DNA from: Asterella californica
Taxonomy: Eukaryota; Streptophyta; Marchantiopsida; Marchantiales; Aytoniaceae
Assembly (NCBI GenBank): GCA_036924285.1
Contig: JAYKYS010000012.1
Span: 9,610,001 to 9,674,000 of the forward strand
Direction of reading: 5' to 3'
Length of the DNA stretch: 64,000 bases
Of the stretch, positions 12,638 through 24,430 are shown piece by piece. The notes beneath the pieces are model-generated. The model saw only the letters and a program-made list of their open reading frames with translations. It was not told where the DNA came from and made no database searches. A program made the position numbers and the translations under genes. The number at the start of each line of letters is the position of its first letter. Position 1 is the first letter of the stretch.

Positions 12638-12722
12638 AGGGCGGTGGCGGAAGAGGCTAGCGCGCCAGTATAAAAGGCTGAGAAGCTGCTGGAGGTCGGG
12701 AGTTCGAGTCTCCCCCGCCTCA
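12638..12722 (+). tRNA. tRNA-like copy 8 (reference copy)
   Basis: Fold read by eye. Acceptor AGGGCGG/CCGCCTC has 6 of 7 pairs including one G-U, with A-C at the end. TG at 8-9. D stem is GCG/CGC with an 11-nt loop. Anticodon-like stem CCAGT/GCTGA is imperfect around a 7-nt loop ATAAAAG. The variable region is 16 nt. T arm is GGGAG-TTCGAGT-CTCCC, perfect. The 85-nt length and 17-nt D arm match type II tRNAs (Leu/Ser), with a bacterial tRNA-Leu look. The loop would give anticodon AAA (Phe), which clashes with a type II body. A box TGGCGGAAGAG fits TRGYNNANNNG, and the B-box core GTTCGAGTC fits. TTTT follows about 8 bp after the 3' end. It is probably a tRNA-derived Pol III unit, not a working tRNA. 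Confidence 0.45.
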
Positions 12723-13505
12723 AAACCTTTTGAGGGAAACCAATTTTCAGCATCTGTACCTACATACTTCTTTCTATTTATTCTAGAAATTAAAAATAAT
12801 ATACCTTTATGTTTCAAAGTAAAAATTCCCCCACTGCAGTCCTTAAATGGATCTTAATGAACATCAACTTCTCTATATTTATTCTAGAAATTAAAAATAA
12901 TATACATTTATGTTTCAAATTAAAATCCCCCCACTGCAGTCCTTAAATGGATCTTAAGGAACATCAACTTCTTTATATTCATTCTAGAAATTAAAAATAA
13001 TATACCTTTATGTTTCAAAGTAAAATTCCCCCACTGCAGTCCTTAAATGGATCTTAAGGAACATCAACTTCATAGTCAGAAACACGAACATGTATAAGAA
13101 CACCACAAAACTGTTCTTCAAACAGTTTGACATTGGGTTTATTTTTTCTTTTAACTTTATTAAATAATATATTGATTAAACTAATTATATCGCTCTTGTT
13201 ACTTTCGTAAACGCGTCGATCCATGTTTTTTTCTGCAATTCTAGACACGACTGTTATTTAACAATTACTCATAAATATTCAGATTTTCACTAGAACTTAC
13301 TATAGAACTTTTACATGAGATTTATGAACAGAAACCGAGCAAAAGTTCCCCAAAGGTGATTGATGGAGCATGCTTATAGGGTTCTTGTAACAAGCCTGCA
13401 ACAAACATGAGTGCAAATTTTGCAAACCGTCTAGAACTGTTTGCTCACGATGTGGTACTTGGCTGGTTAGTTCATAAAATGGGACCTGTCTATAATCTAG
13501 ACATC

Positions 13506-13590
13506 AGGGGGGTGGCGGAAGAGGCTAGCGCGACAGTATAAAAGGCTGAGAAGCTGCTGGAGGTCGGGAGTTCGAGTCTCCCCCGCCTCA
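13506..13590 (+). tRNA. tRNA-like copy 9
   Basis: Acceptor strand is AGGGGGG, losing the C-G pair, and C27 is changed to A (GACAGT). Confidence 0.35.
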
Positions 13591-14374
13591 AAACCTTTTG
13601 AGGGAAACCAATTTTCAGCATCTGTACCTACATACTTCTTTCTTTTATTCTAGAAATTAAAAATAATAGACCTTTATGTTTCAAAGTAAAAATTCCCCCA
13701 CTGCAGTCCTTAAATGGATCTTAAGGAACATCAACTTCTCTATATTTATTCTAGAAATTAAAAATAATATACCTTTATGTTTCAAAGTAAAAATTCCCCC
13801 ACTGCAGTCCTTAAATGGATCTTAAGGAACATCAACTTCTCTATATTTATTCTAGAAATTAAAAATAATATACCTTTATGTTTCAAAGTAAAATTCCCCC
13901 ACTGCAGTCCTTAAATGGATCTTAAGGAACATCAACTTCATAGTCAGAAACACGAACATGTATAAGAACACCACAAAACTGTTCTTCAAACAGTTTGACA
14001 TTGGGTTTATTTTCTTTTTTAACTTTATTAAATAATATATTGATTAAACTAATTCTATCGCTCTTGTTACTTTCGTAAACGCGTCGATCCACGTTTTTTT
14101 CTGCAATTCTAGACACGACTGTTATTTAACAATTACTCATAAATATTCAGATTTTCACTAGAACTTACTATAGAACTTTTACATGAGATTTATGAACAGA
14201 AACCGAGCAAAAGTTCCCCAAAGGTGATTGATGGAGCATGCTTATAGGGTTCTTGTAACAAGCCTGCAACAAACATGAGTGCAATTTTTGCAAACCGTCT
14301 AGAACTGTTTGCTCACGATGTGGTACTTGGCTGGTTAGTTCATAAAATGGGACCTGTCTATAATCTAGACATCC

Positions 14375-14459
14375 AGGGCGGTGGCGGAAGAGGCTAGCGC
14401 GCCAGTATAAAAGGCTGAGAAGCTGCTGGAGGTCGGGAGTTCGAGTCTCCCCCGCCTCA
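14375..14459 (+). tRNA. tRNA-like copy 10
   Basis: Consensus 85 nt. The upstream body lacks a short segment (TTATAGGGTTC replaces the longer version). Confidence 0.4.
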
Positions 14460-15198
14460 AAACCTTTTGAGGGAAACCAATTTTCAGCATCTGTACCTAC
14501 ATACTTCTTTCTATTTATTCTAGAAATTAAAAATAATATACCTTTATGTTTCAAAGTAAAAATTCCCCCACTGCAGTCCTTAAATGGATCTTAAGGAACA
14601 TCAACTTCATAGGGAAACCAATTTTGAGCATCTGTACCTACATACTTCTTTATATTTATTCTAGAAATTAAAAATAATATACCTTTATGTTTCAAAGTAA
14701 AATTCCCCCACTGCAGTCCTTAAATGGATCTTAAGGAACATCAACTTCATAGTCAGAAACATGAACATGTATAAGAACACCACAAAACTGTTCTTCAAAC
14801 AGTTTGACATTGGGTTTATTTTCTTTTTTAACTTTATTAAATAATATATCGATTAAACTAATTCTATCGCTCTTGTTACTTTTGTAAACGCGTCGATCCA
14901 CGTTTTTTTCTGCAATTCTAGACACGACTGTTATTTAACAATTACTCATAGATATTCAGATTTTCACTAGAACTTACTATAGAACTTTTACATGAGATTT
15001 ATGAACAGAAACCGAGCAAAAGTTCCCCAAAGGTGATTGATGGAGCATGCTTATACGGTTCACCAGCTTGGGGTTCTTGTAACAAGCCTGCAACAAACAT
15101 GAGTGCAATTTTTGCAAACCGTCTAGAACTGTTTGCTCACGATGTGGTACTTGGCTGGTTAGTTCATAAAATGGGACCTGTCTATAATCTAGACATCC

Positions 15199-15283
15199 AG
15201 GGGGGTGGCGGAAGAGGCTAGCGCGCCAGTATAAAAGGTTGAGAAGCTGCTGGAGGTCGGGAGTTCGAGTCTCCCCCGCCTCA
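15199..15283 (+). tRNA. tRNA-like copy 11
   Basis: AGGGGGG acceptor. GTTGA in the anticodon-like stem gives a G-U. Confidence 0.35.
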
Positions 15284-16121
15284 AAACCTTTTGAGGGAAA
15301 CCAATTTTCAGCATCTGTACCTACATACTTCTTTCTATTTATTGTAGAAATTAAAAATAATATACCTTTATGTTTCAAATTAAAATCCCCCCACTGCAGT
15401 CCTTAAATGGATCTTAAGGAACATCAACTTCTTTATATTCATTCTAGAAATTAAAAATAATATACCTTTATGTTTCAAAGTAAAATCCCCCCACTGCAGT
15501 CCCTAAATGGATCTTGAGGAACATCAACTTCATAGGGAAACCAATTTTGAGCATCTGTACCTACATACTTCTTTATATTTATTCTAGAAATTAAAAATAA
15601 TATACCTTTATGTTTCAAAGTAAAATTCCCCCACTGCAGTCCTTAAATGGATCTTAAGGAACATCAACTTCATAGTCAGAAACACGAACATGTATAAGAA
15701 CACCACAAAACTGTTCTTCAAACAGTTTGACATTGGGTTTATTTTTTTTTAAACTTTATTAAATAATATATCGATTAAACTAATTCTATCGCTCTTGTTA
15801 CTTTTGTAAACGCGTCGATCCACGTTTTTTTTCTGCAATTCTAGACACGACTGTTATTTAAGAATTACTCATAGATATTCAGATTTTCACTAGAACTTAC
15901 TATAGAACTTTTACATGAGATTTATGAATGGAAACCGAGCAAAAGTTCCCCAAAGGTGATTGATGGAGCATGCTTATACGGTTCACCAGCTTGGGGTTCT
16001 TGTAACAAGCCTGCAACAAACATGAGTGCAATTTTTACAAACCGTCTAGAACTGTTTGCTCACTATGTGGTACTTGGCTGGTTAGTTCATAAAATGGGAC
16101 CTGTCTATAATCTAGACATCC

Positions 16122-16206
16122 AGGGCGGTGGCGGAAGAGGCTAGCGCGCCAGTATAAAAGGCTGAGAAGCTGCTGGAGGTCGGGAGTTCGAGTCTCCCCC
16201 GCCTCA
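16122..16206 (+). tRNA. tRNA-like copy 12
   Basis: Consensus tRNA-like part. The Sm-like hairpin upstream loses one pair (TTTTTACAAAC). Confidence 0.4.
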
Positions 16207-17145
16207 AAACCTTTTGAGGGAAACCAATTTTCAGCATCTGTACCTACATACTTCTTTCTATTTATTCTAGAAATTAAAAATAATATACGTTTATGTTTCC
16301 AAGTAAAAATTCCCCCACTGCAGTCCTTAAATGGATCTTAAGGAACATCAACTTCTCTATATTTATTCTAGAAATTAAAAATAATATACCTTTATGTTTC
16401 AAATTAAAATCCCCCCACTGCAGTCCTTAAATGGATCTTAAGGAACATCAACTTCTTTATATTCATTCTAGAAATTAAAAATAATATACCTTTATGTTTC
16501 AAAGTAAAATCCCCCCATTGCAGTCTCTAAATGGATCTTGAGGAACATCAACTTCATAGGGAAACCAATTTTGAGCATCTGTACCTACATACTTCTTTCT
16601 ATTTATTCTAGAAATTAAAAATTATATACCTTTATGTTTCAAAGTAAAATTCCCCCACTGCAGTCCTTAAATGGATCTTAAGGAACATCAACTTCATAGT
16701 CAGAAACACGAACATGTATAAGAACACCACAGAACTGTTCTTCAAACAGTTTGACATTGGGTTTATTTTCTTTTTTAACTTTATTAAATAATATATCGAT
16801 TAAACTAATTCTATCGCTCTTGTTACTTTTGTAAACGCGTCGATCCACGTTTTTTTCTGCAATTCTAGACACGATTGTTATTTAACAATTACTCATAGAT
16901 ATTCAGATTTTCACTAGAACTTACTATAGAACTTTTACATGAGATTTATGAACAGAAACCGAGCAAAAGTTCCCCAAAGGTGATTGATGGAGCATGCTTA
17001 TACGGTTCACCAGCTTGGGGTTCTTGTAACAAGCCTGCAACAAACATGAGTGCAATTTTTGCAAACCGTCTAGAACTGTTTGCTCACTATGTGGTACTTG
17101 GCTGGTTAGTTCATAAAATGGGACCTGTCTATAATCTAGACATCC

Positions 17146-17230
17146 AGGGCGGTGGCGGAAGAGGCTAGCGCGCCAGTATAAAAGGCTGAGAAGCTGCTGG
17201 AGTTCGGGAGTTCGAGTCTCCCCCGCCTCA
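17146..17230 (+). tRNA. tRNA-like copy 13
   Basis: Full length. GAGTTCGGG replaces GAGGTCGGG before the T stem. Confidence 0.4.
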
Positions 17231-18029
17231 AAACCTTTTGAGGGAAACCAATTTTCAGCATCTGTACCTACATACTTCTTTCTATTTATTCTAGAAATTA
17301 AAAATAATATACCTTTATATTTCAAAGTAAAAATTCCCCCACTGCAGTCCTTAAATGGATCTTAAGGAACATCAACTTCTCTATATTTATTCTAGAAATT
17401 AAAAATAATATACCTTTATGTTTCAAATTAAAATCCCCCCACTGCAGTCCTTAAATGGATCTTAAGGAACATCAACTTCTTTATATTCATTCTAGAAATT
17501 AAAAATAATATACCTTTATGTTTCAAAGTAAAATTCCCCCACTACAGTCCTTAAATGGATCTTAAGGAACATCAACTTCATAGTCAGAAACACGAACATG
17601 TATAAGAACACCACAAAACTGTTCTTCAAACAGTTTGACATTGGGTTTATTTTCTTTTTTAACTTTATTAAATAATATATCGATTAAACTAATTCTATCG
17701 CTCTTGTTACTTTTGTAAACGCGTCGATCCACGTTTTTTTCTGCAATTCTAGACACGACTGTTATTTAACAATTACTCATAGATATTCAGATTTTCACTA
17801 GAACTTACTATAGAACTTTTACATGAGATTTATGAACAGAAACCGAGCAAAAGTTCCCCAAAGGTGATTGATGGAGCATGCTTATACGGTTCACCAGCTT
17901 GGGGTTCTTGTAACAAGCCTGCAACAAACATGAGTGCAATTTTTGCAAACCGTCTAGAACTGTTTGCTCACGATGTGGTACTTGGCTGGTTAGTTCATAA
18001 AATGGGACCTGTCTATAATCTAGACATCC

Positions 18030-18114
18030 AGGGGGGTGGCGGAAGAGGCTAGCGCGCCAGTATAAAAGGTTGAGAAGCTGCTGGAGGTCGGGAGTTCGAG
18101 TCTCCCCCGCCTCA
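18030..18114 (+). tRNA. tRNA-like copy 14
   Basis: AGGGGGG acceptor and GTTGA stem, as in the 15199 copy. Confidence 0.35.
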
Positions 18115-19053
18115 AAACCTTTTGAGGGAAACCAATTTTCAGCATCTGTACCTACATACTTCTTTCTATTTATTCTAGAAATAAAAAATAATATACCTTT
18201 ATGTTTCAAAGTAAAAATTCCCCCACTGCAGTCCTTAAATGGATCTTAAGGAACATCAACTTCTCTATATTTATTCTAGAAATTAAAAATAATATACCTT
18301 TATGTTTCAAATTAAAATCCCCCCACTGCAGTCCTTAAATGGATCTTAAGGAACATCAACTTCTTTATATTCATTCTAGAAATTAAAAATAATATACCTT
18401 TATGTTTCAAAGTAAAATCCCCCCATTGCAGTCCCTAAATGGATCTTGAGGAACATCAACTTCATAGGGAAACCAATTTTGAGCATCTGTACCTACATAC
18501 TTCTTTATATTTATTCTAGAAATTAAAAATAATATACCTTTATGTTTCAAAGTAAAATTCCCCCACTGCAGTCCTTAAATGGATCTTAAGGAACATCAAC
18601 TTCATAGTCAGAAACACGAACATGTATAAGAACACCACAGAACTGTTCTTCAAACAGTTTGACATTGGGTTTATTTTCTTTTTTAACTTTATTAAATAAT
18701 ATATCGATTAAACTAATTCTATCGCTCTTGTTACTTTTGTAAACGCGTCGATCCACGTTTTTTTCTGCAATTCTAGACACGATTGTTATTTAACAATTAC
18801 TCATAGATATTCAGATTTTCACTAGAACTTACTATAGAACTTTTACATGAGATTTATGAACAGAAACCGAGCAAAAGTTCCCCAAAGGTGATTGATGGAG
18901 CATGCTTATACGGTTCACCAGCTTGGGGTTCTTGTAACAAGCCTGCAACAAACATGAGTGCAATTTTTGCAAACCGTCTAGAACTGTTTGCTCACTATGT
19001 GGTACTTGGCTGGTTAGTTCATAAAATGGGACCTGTCTATAATCTAGACATCC

Positions 19054-19138
19054 AGGGCGGTGGCGGAAGAGGCTAGCGCGCCAGTATAAAAGGCTGAGAA
19101 GCTGCTGGAGTTCGGGAGTTCGAGTCTCCCCCGCCTCA
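19054..19138 (+). tRNA. tRNA-like copy 15
   Basis: Repeat of the 17146 copy at +1908. Confidence 0.4.
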
Positions 19139-19937
19139 AAACCTTTTGAGGGAAACCAATTTTCAGCATCTGTACCTACATACTTCTTTCTATTTATTCT
19201 AGAAATTAAAAATAATATACCTTTATATTTCAAAGTAAAAATTCCCCCACTGCAGTCCTTAAATGGATCTTAAGGAACATCAACTTCTCTATATTTATTC
19301 TAGAAATTAAAAATAATATACCTTTATGTTTCAAATTAAAATCCCCCCACTGCAGTCCTTAAATGGATCTTAAGGAACATCAACTTCTTTATATTCATTC
19401 TAGAAATTAAAAATAATATACCTTTATGTTTCAAAGTAAAATTCCCCCACTACAGTCCTTAAATGGATCTTAAGGAACATCAACTTCATAGTCAGAAACA
19501 CGAACATGTATAAGAACACCACAAAACTGTTCTTCAAACAGTTTGACATTGGGTTTATTTTCTTTTTTAACTTTATTAAATAATATATCGATTAAACTAA
19601 TTCTATCGCTCTTGTTACTTTTGTAAACGCGTCGATCCACGTTTTTTTCTGCAATTCTAGACACGACTGTTATTTAACAATTACTCATAGATATTCAGAT
19701 TTTCACTAGAACTTACTATAGAACTTTTACATGAGATTTATGAACAGAAACCGAGCAAAAGTTCCCCAAAGGTGATTGATGGAGCATGCTTATACGGTTC
19801 ACCAGCTTGGGGTTCTTGTAACAAGCCTGCAACAAACATGAGTGCAATTTTTGCAAACCGTCTAGAACTGTTTGCTCACGATGTGGTACTTGGCTGGTTA
19901 GTTCATAAAATGGGACCTGTCTATAATCTAGACATCC

Positions 19938-20022
19938 AGGGGGGTGGCGGAAGAGGCTAGCGCGCCAGTATAAAAGGTTGAGAAGCTGCTGGAGGTCGGG
20001 AGTTCGAGTCTCCCCCGCCTCA
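19938..20022 (+). tRNA. tRNA-like copy 16
   Basis: Repeat of the 18030 copy at +1908. Confidence 0.35.
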
Positions 20023-20961
20023 AAACCTTTTGAGGGAAACCAATTTTCAGCATCTGTACCTACATACTTCTTTCTATTTATTCTAGAAATAAAAAATAAT
20101 ATACCTTTATGTTTCAAAGTAAAAATTCCCCCACTGCAGTCCTTAAATGGATCTTAAGGAACATCAACTTCTCTATATTTATTCTAGAAATTAAAAATAA
20201 TATACCTTTATGTTTCAAATTAAAATCCCCCCACTGCAGTCCTTAAATGGATCTTAAGGAACATCAACTTCTTTATATTCATTCTAGAAATTAAAAATAA
20301 TATACCTTTATGTTTCAAAGTAAAATCCCCCCATTGCAGTCCCTAAATGGATCTTGAGGAACATCAACTTCATAGGGAAACCAATTTTGAGCATCTGTAC
20401 CTACATACTTCTTTATATTTATTCTAGAAATTAAAAATAATATACCTTTATGTTTCAAAGTAAAATTCCCCCACTGCAGTCCTTAAATGGATCTTAAGGA
20501 ACATCAACTTCATAGTCAGAAACACGAACATGTATAAGAACACCACAGAACTGTTCTTCAAACAGTTTGACATTGGGTTTATTTTCTTTTTTAACTTTAT
20601 TAAATAATATATCGATTAAACTAATTCTATCGCTCTTGTTACTTTTGTAAACGCGTCGATCCACGTTTTTTTCTGCAATTCTAGACACGATTGTTATTTA
20701 ACAATTACTCATAGATATTCAGATTTTCACTAGAACTTACTATAGAACTTTTACATGAGATTTATGAACAGAAACCGAGCAAAAGTTCCCCAAAGGTGAT
20801 TGATGGAGCATGCTTATACGGTTCACCAGCTTGGGGTTCTTGTAACAAGCCTGCAACAAACATGAGTGCAATTTTTACAAACCGTCTAGAACTGTTTGCT
20901 CACTATGTGGTACTTGGCTGGTTAGTTCATAAAATGGGACCTGTCTATAATCTAGACATCC

Positions 20962-21046
20962 AGGGCGGTGGCGGAAGAGGCTAGCGCGCCAGTATAAAAG
21001 GCTGAGAAGCTGCTGGAGTTCGGGAGTTCGAGTCTCCCCCGCCTCA
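20962..21046 (+). tRNA. tRNA-like copy 17
   Basis: tRNA-like part as in the 19054 copy. Its upstream body carries the variant shared with the 16122 unit. Confidence 0.4.
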
Positions 21047-21745
21047 AAACCTTTTGAGGGAAACCAATTTTCAGCATCTGTACCTACATACTTCTTTCTA
21101 TTTATTCTAGAAATTAAAAATAATATACCTTTATATTTCAAAGTAAAAATTCCCCCACTGCAGTCCTTAAATGGATCTTAAGGAACATCAACTTCTCTAT
21201 ATTTATTCTAGAAATTAAAAATAATATACCTTTATGTTTCAAAGTAAAATTCCCCCACTGCAGTCCTTAAATGGATCTTAAGGAACATCAACTTCATAGT
21301 CAGAAACATGAACATGTATAAGAACACCACAAAACTGTTCTTCAAACAGTTTGACATTGGGTTTATTTTCTTTTTTAACTTTATTAAATAATATATTGAT
21401 TAAACTAATTCTATCGCTCTTGTTACTTTCGTAAACGCGTCGATCCACGTTTTTTTCTGCAATTCTAGACACGACTGTTATTTAACAATTACTCATAAAT
21501 ATTCAGATTTTCACTAGAACTTACTATAGAACTTTTACATGAGATTTATGAACAGAAACCGAGCAAAAGTTCCCCAAAGGTGATTGATAGAGCATGCTTA
21601 TGCGGTTCACCAGCTTGGGGTTCTTGTAACGAGCCTGCAACAAACATGAGTGCAATTTTTGCAAACCGTCTAGAACTGTTTGCTCACGATGTGGTACTTG
21701 GCTGGTTAGTTCATAAAATGGGACCTGTCTATAATCTAGACATCC

Positions 21746-21828
21746 AGGGCGGTAGCGGAAGAGGCTAGCGCCAGTATAAAAGGCTGAGAAGCTGCAGGAG
21801 GTCGGGAGTTCGAGTCTCCCCCGCCTCA
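21746..21828 (+). tRNA. tRNA-like copy 18 (2-nt deletion)
   Basis: 83 nt. CG is lost at the D-stem 3' strand (GCTAGCGCC), and G-to-A gives TAGCGG in the A box. Confidence 0.3.
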
Positions 21829-22651
21829 AAACCTTTTGAGGGAAACCAATTTTCAGCATCTGTACCTACATACTTCTTTCTATTTATTCTATAAATTAAA
21901 AATAATATACCTTTATGTTTCAAAGTAAAAATTCCCCCACTGCAGTCCTTAAATGGATCTTAAGGAACATCAACTTCTCTATATTTATTCAACAAATTAA
22001 AAATAATATACCTTTATGTTTCAAAGTAAAATTCCCCCACTGCAGTCCTTAAATGGATCTTAAGGAACATCAACTTCATAGGGAAACCAATTTTGAGCAT
22101 CTGTATCTACATACTTCTTTATATTTATTCTAGAAATTAAAAATAATATACCTTTATGTTTCAAAGTAAAATTCCCCCACTGCAGTCCTTAAATGGATCT
22201 TAAGGAACATCAACTTCATAGTCAAAAACACGAACATGTATAAGAACACCACAAAACTGTTCTTCAAACAGTTTGACATTGGGTTTATTTTCTTTTTTAC
22301 TTTATTAAATAATATATTGATTAAACTAATTCTATCGCTCTTGTTACTTTCGTAAACGCGTCGATCCATGTTTTTTTCTGCAATTCTAGACACGATTGTT
22401 ATTTAACAATTACTCATAAATATTCAGATTTTCACTAGAACTTACTATAGAACTTTTACATGAGATTTATGAACAGAAACCGAGCAAAAGTTCCCCAAAG
22501 GTGATTGATGGAGCATGCTTATAGGGTTCTTGTAACAAGCCTGCAACAAACATGAGTGCAATTTTTGCAAACCATCTAGAACTGTTTGCTCACGATGTGG
22601 TACTTGGCTGGTTAGTTCATAAAATGGGACCTGTCTATAATCTAGACATCC

Positions 22652-22758
22652 AGGGGGGTGGCGGAAGAGGCTAGCGCGCCAGTATAAAAGGCTGAGAAGC
22701 TGCTGGAGGTCGCCTCAAAAGGTTTTGAGGCGGAGGAGACTCGAACTCCCCCGCCTCA
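22652..22758 (+). tRNA. tRNA-like copy 19 with inverted T arm
   Basis: The 5' part is normal with an AGGGGGG acceptor. Bases 22712-22750 are the reverse complement of the usual T arm plus 3' flank, so the B box is on the wrong strand. A normal CCGCCTC follows. Confidence 0.3.
22712..22750 (-). repeat. Inverted 39-bp T-arm segment
   Basis: It matches, as reverse complement with one mismatch, the usual stretch from GGGAGTTCGAG through the palindrome CCTCAAAACCTTTTGAGG. One breakpoint falls in that palindrome, which suggests hairpin-mediated inversion. Confidence 0.85.
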
Positions 22759-23555
22759 AAACCTTTTGAGGGAAACCAATTTTCAGCATCTGTACCTACA
22801 TACTTCTTTCTATTTATTCTAGAAATTAAAAATAATATACCTTTATGTTTCAAAGTAAAAATTCCCCCACTGCAGTCCTTAAATGGATCTTAAGGAACAT
22901 CAACTTCTCTATATTTATTCTAGAAATTAAAAATAATATACCTTTATGTTTCAAAATAAAATCCCCCCACTGCAGTCCGTAAATGGATCTTAAGGAACAT
23001 CAACTTTTTTATATTCATTCTAGAAATTAAAAATAATATACCTTTATGTTTCAAAGTAAAATTCCCCCACTGCAGTCCTTAAATGGATCTTAAGGAACAT
23101 CAACTTCATAGTCAGAAACACGAACATGTATAAGAACACCACAAAACTGTTCTTCAAACAGTTTGACATTGGGTTTATTTTCTTTTTAGTTTATTAAATA
23201 ATATATTGATTAAACTAATTCTATCGCTCTTGTTACTTTCGTAAACGCGTCGATCCACGTTTTTTTCTGCAATTCTAGACACGACTGTTATTTAACAATT
23301 ACTCATAAATATTCAGATTTTCACTAGAACTTACTATAGAACTTTTACATGAGATTTATGAACAGAAACCGAGCAAAAGTTCCCCAAAGGTGATTGATAG
23401 AGCATGCTTATGCGGTTCACCAGCTTGGGGTTCTTGTAACGAGCCTGCAACAAACATGAGTGCAATTTTTGCAAACCGTCTAGAACTGTTTGCTCACGAT
23501 GTGGTACTTGGCTGGTTAGTTCATAAAATGGGACCTGTCTATAATCTAGACATCC

Positions 23556-23640
23556 AGGGCGGTGGCGGAAGAGGCTAGCGCGCCAGTATAAAAGGCTGAG
23601 AAGCTGCTGGAGGTCAGGAGTTCGAGTCTCCCCCGCCTCA
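23556..23640 (+). tRNA. tRNA-like copy 20
   Basis: Full length. GTCAGGAG weakens the first T-stem pair. Confidence 0.38.
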
Positions 23641-24323
23641 AAACCTTTTGAGGGAAACCAATTTTCAGCATCTGTACCTACATACTTCTTTCTATTTATT
23701 CAAGAAATTAAAAATAATATACCTTTATGTTTCAAAGTAAAAATTCCCCCACTGCAGTCCTTAAATGGATCTTAAGGAACATCAACTTCTCTATATTTAT
23801 TCTAGAAATTAAAAATAATATACCTTTATGTTTCAAAGTAAAATTCCCCCACTGCAGTCCTTAAATGGATCTTAAGGAACATCAACTTCATAGTCAGAAA
23901 CACGAACATGTATAAGAACACCACAAAACTGTTCTTCAAACAGTTTGACATTGGGTTTATTTTCTTTTTTACTTTATTAAATAATATATTGATTAAACTA
24001 ATTCTATCGCTCTTGTTACTTTCGTAAACGCATCGATCCATGTTTTTTTCTGCAATTCTAGACACGATTGTTATTTAACAATTACTCATAAATATTCAGA
24101 TTTTCACTAGAACTTACTATAGAACTTTTACATGAGATTTATGAACAGAAACCGAGCAAAAGTTCCCCAAAGGTGATTGATGGAGCATGCTTATAGGGTT
24201 CTTGTAACAAGCCTGCAACAAACATGAGTGCAATTTTTGCAAACCGTCTAGAACTGTTTGCTCACGATGTGGTACTTGGCTGGTTAGTTCATAAAATGGG
24301 ACCTGTCTATAATCTAGACATCC

Positions 24324-24430
24324 AGGGGGGTGGCGGAAGAGGCTAGCGCGCCAGTATAAAAGGCTGAGAAGCTGCTGGAGGTCGCCTCAAAAGGTTTTGA
24401 GGCGGGGGAGACTCGAACTCCCCCGCCTCA
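24324..24430 (+). tRNA. tRNA-like copy 21 with inverted T arm
   Basis: The +1672 copy of the 22652 element; the inverted segment is 24384-24422. Confidence 0.3.
24384..24422 (-). repeat. Inverted 39-bp T-arm segment, second copy
   Basis: Exact reverse complement of the standard T arm and 3' flank. It has one base fewer mismatched than the 22712 copy. Confidence 0.87.

Larger units (their letters stand above)
16624..21160 (+). repeat. 1908-bp higher-order repeat, about 2.4 copies
   Basis: Two successive units (spacings 884 and 1024 bp) are copied as a 1908-bp block: about 16624-18531, 18532-20439, and a partial third copy to about 21160. Private variants such as ACTACAGTCC (17543 and 19451) repeat at this offset. 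The third copy carries TTTTTACAAAC near 20874, which is absent from the first two copies but present in the unit at 16122. That suggests sequence exchange between units. Confidence 0.88.

Noticed and set aside
12669..12676. TATAAAAG inside each tRNA-like copy as a Pol II TATA box
   Set aside because: It is the anticodon-like loop of the tRNA-like fold. No initiator or gene is placed at the right distance.
12416..12817. Repeated 133-codon minus strand frame
   Set aside because: Its middle (GETRTPDLQ) is the antisense of the tRNA-like T arm and variable region, a familiar false protein. The ends are subrepeat and body. No domain, and it varies like the DNA.
13054..13248. 64- to 84-codon minus strand frames in the leaders
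   Set aside because: AT-rich leader read in two alternative frames that swap with 1-nt T-run length changes; no purifying pattern.
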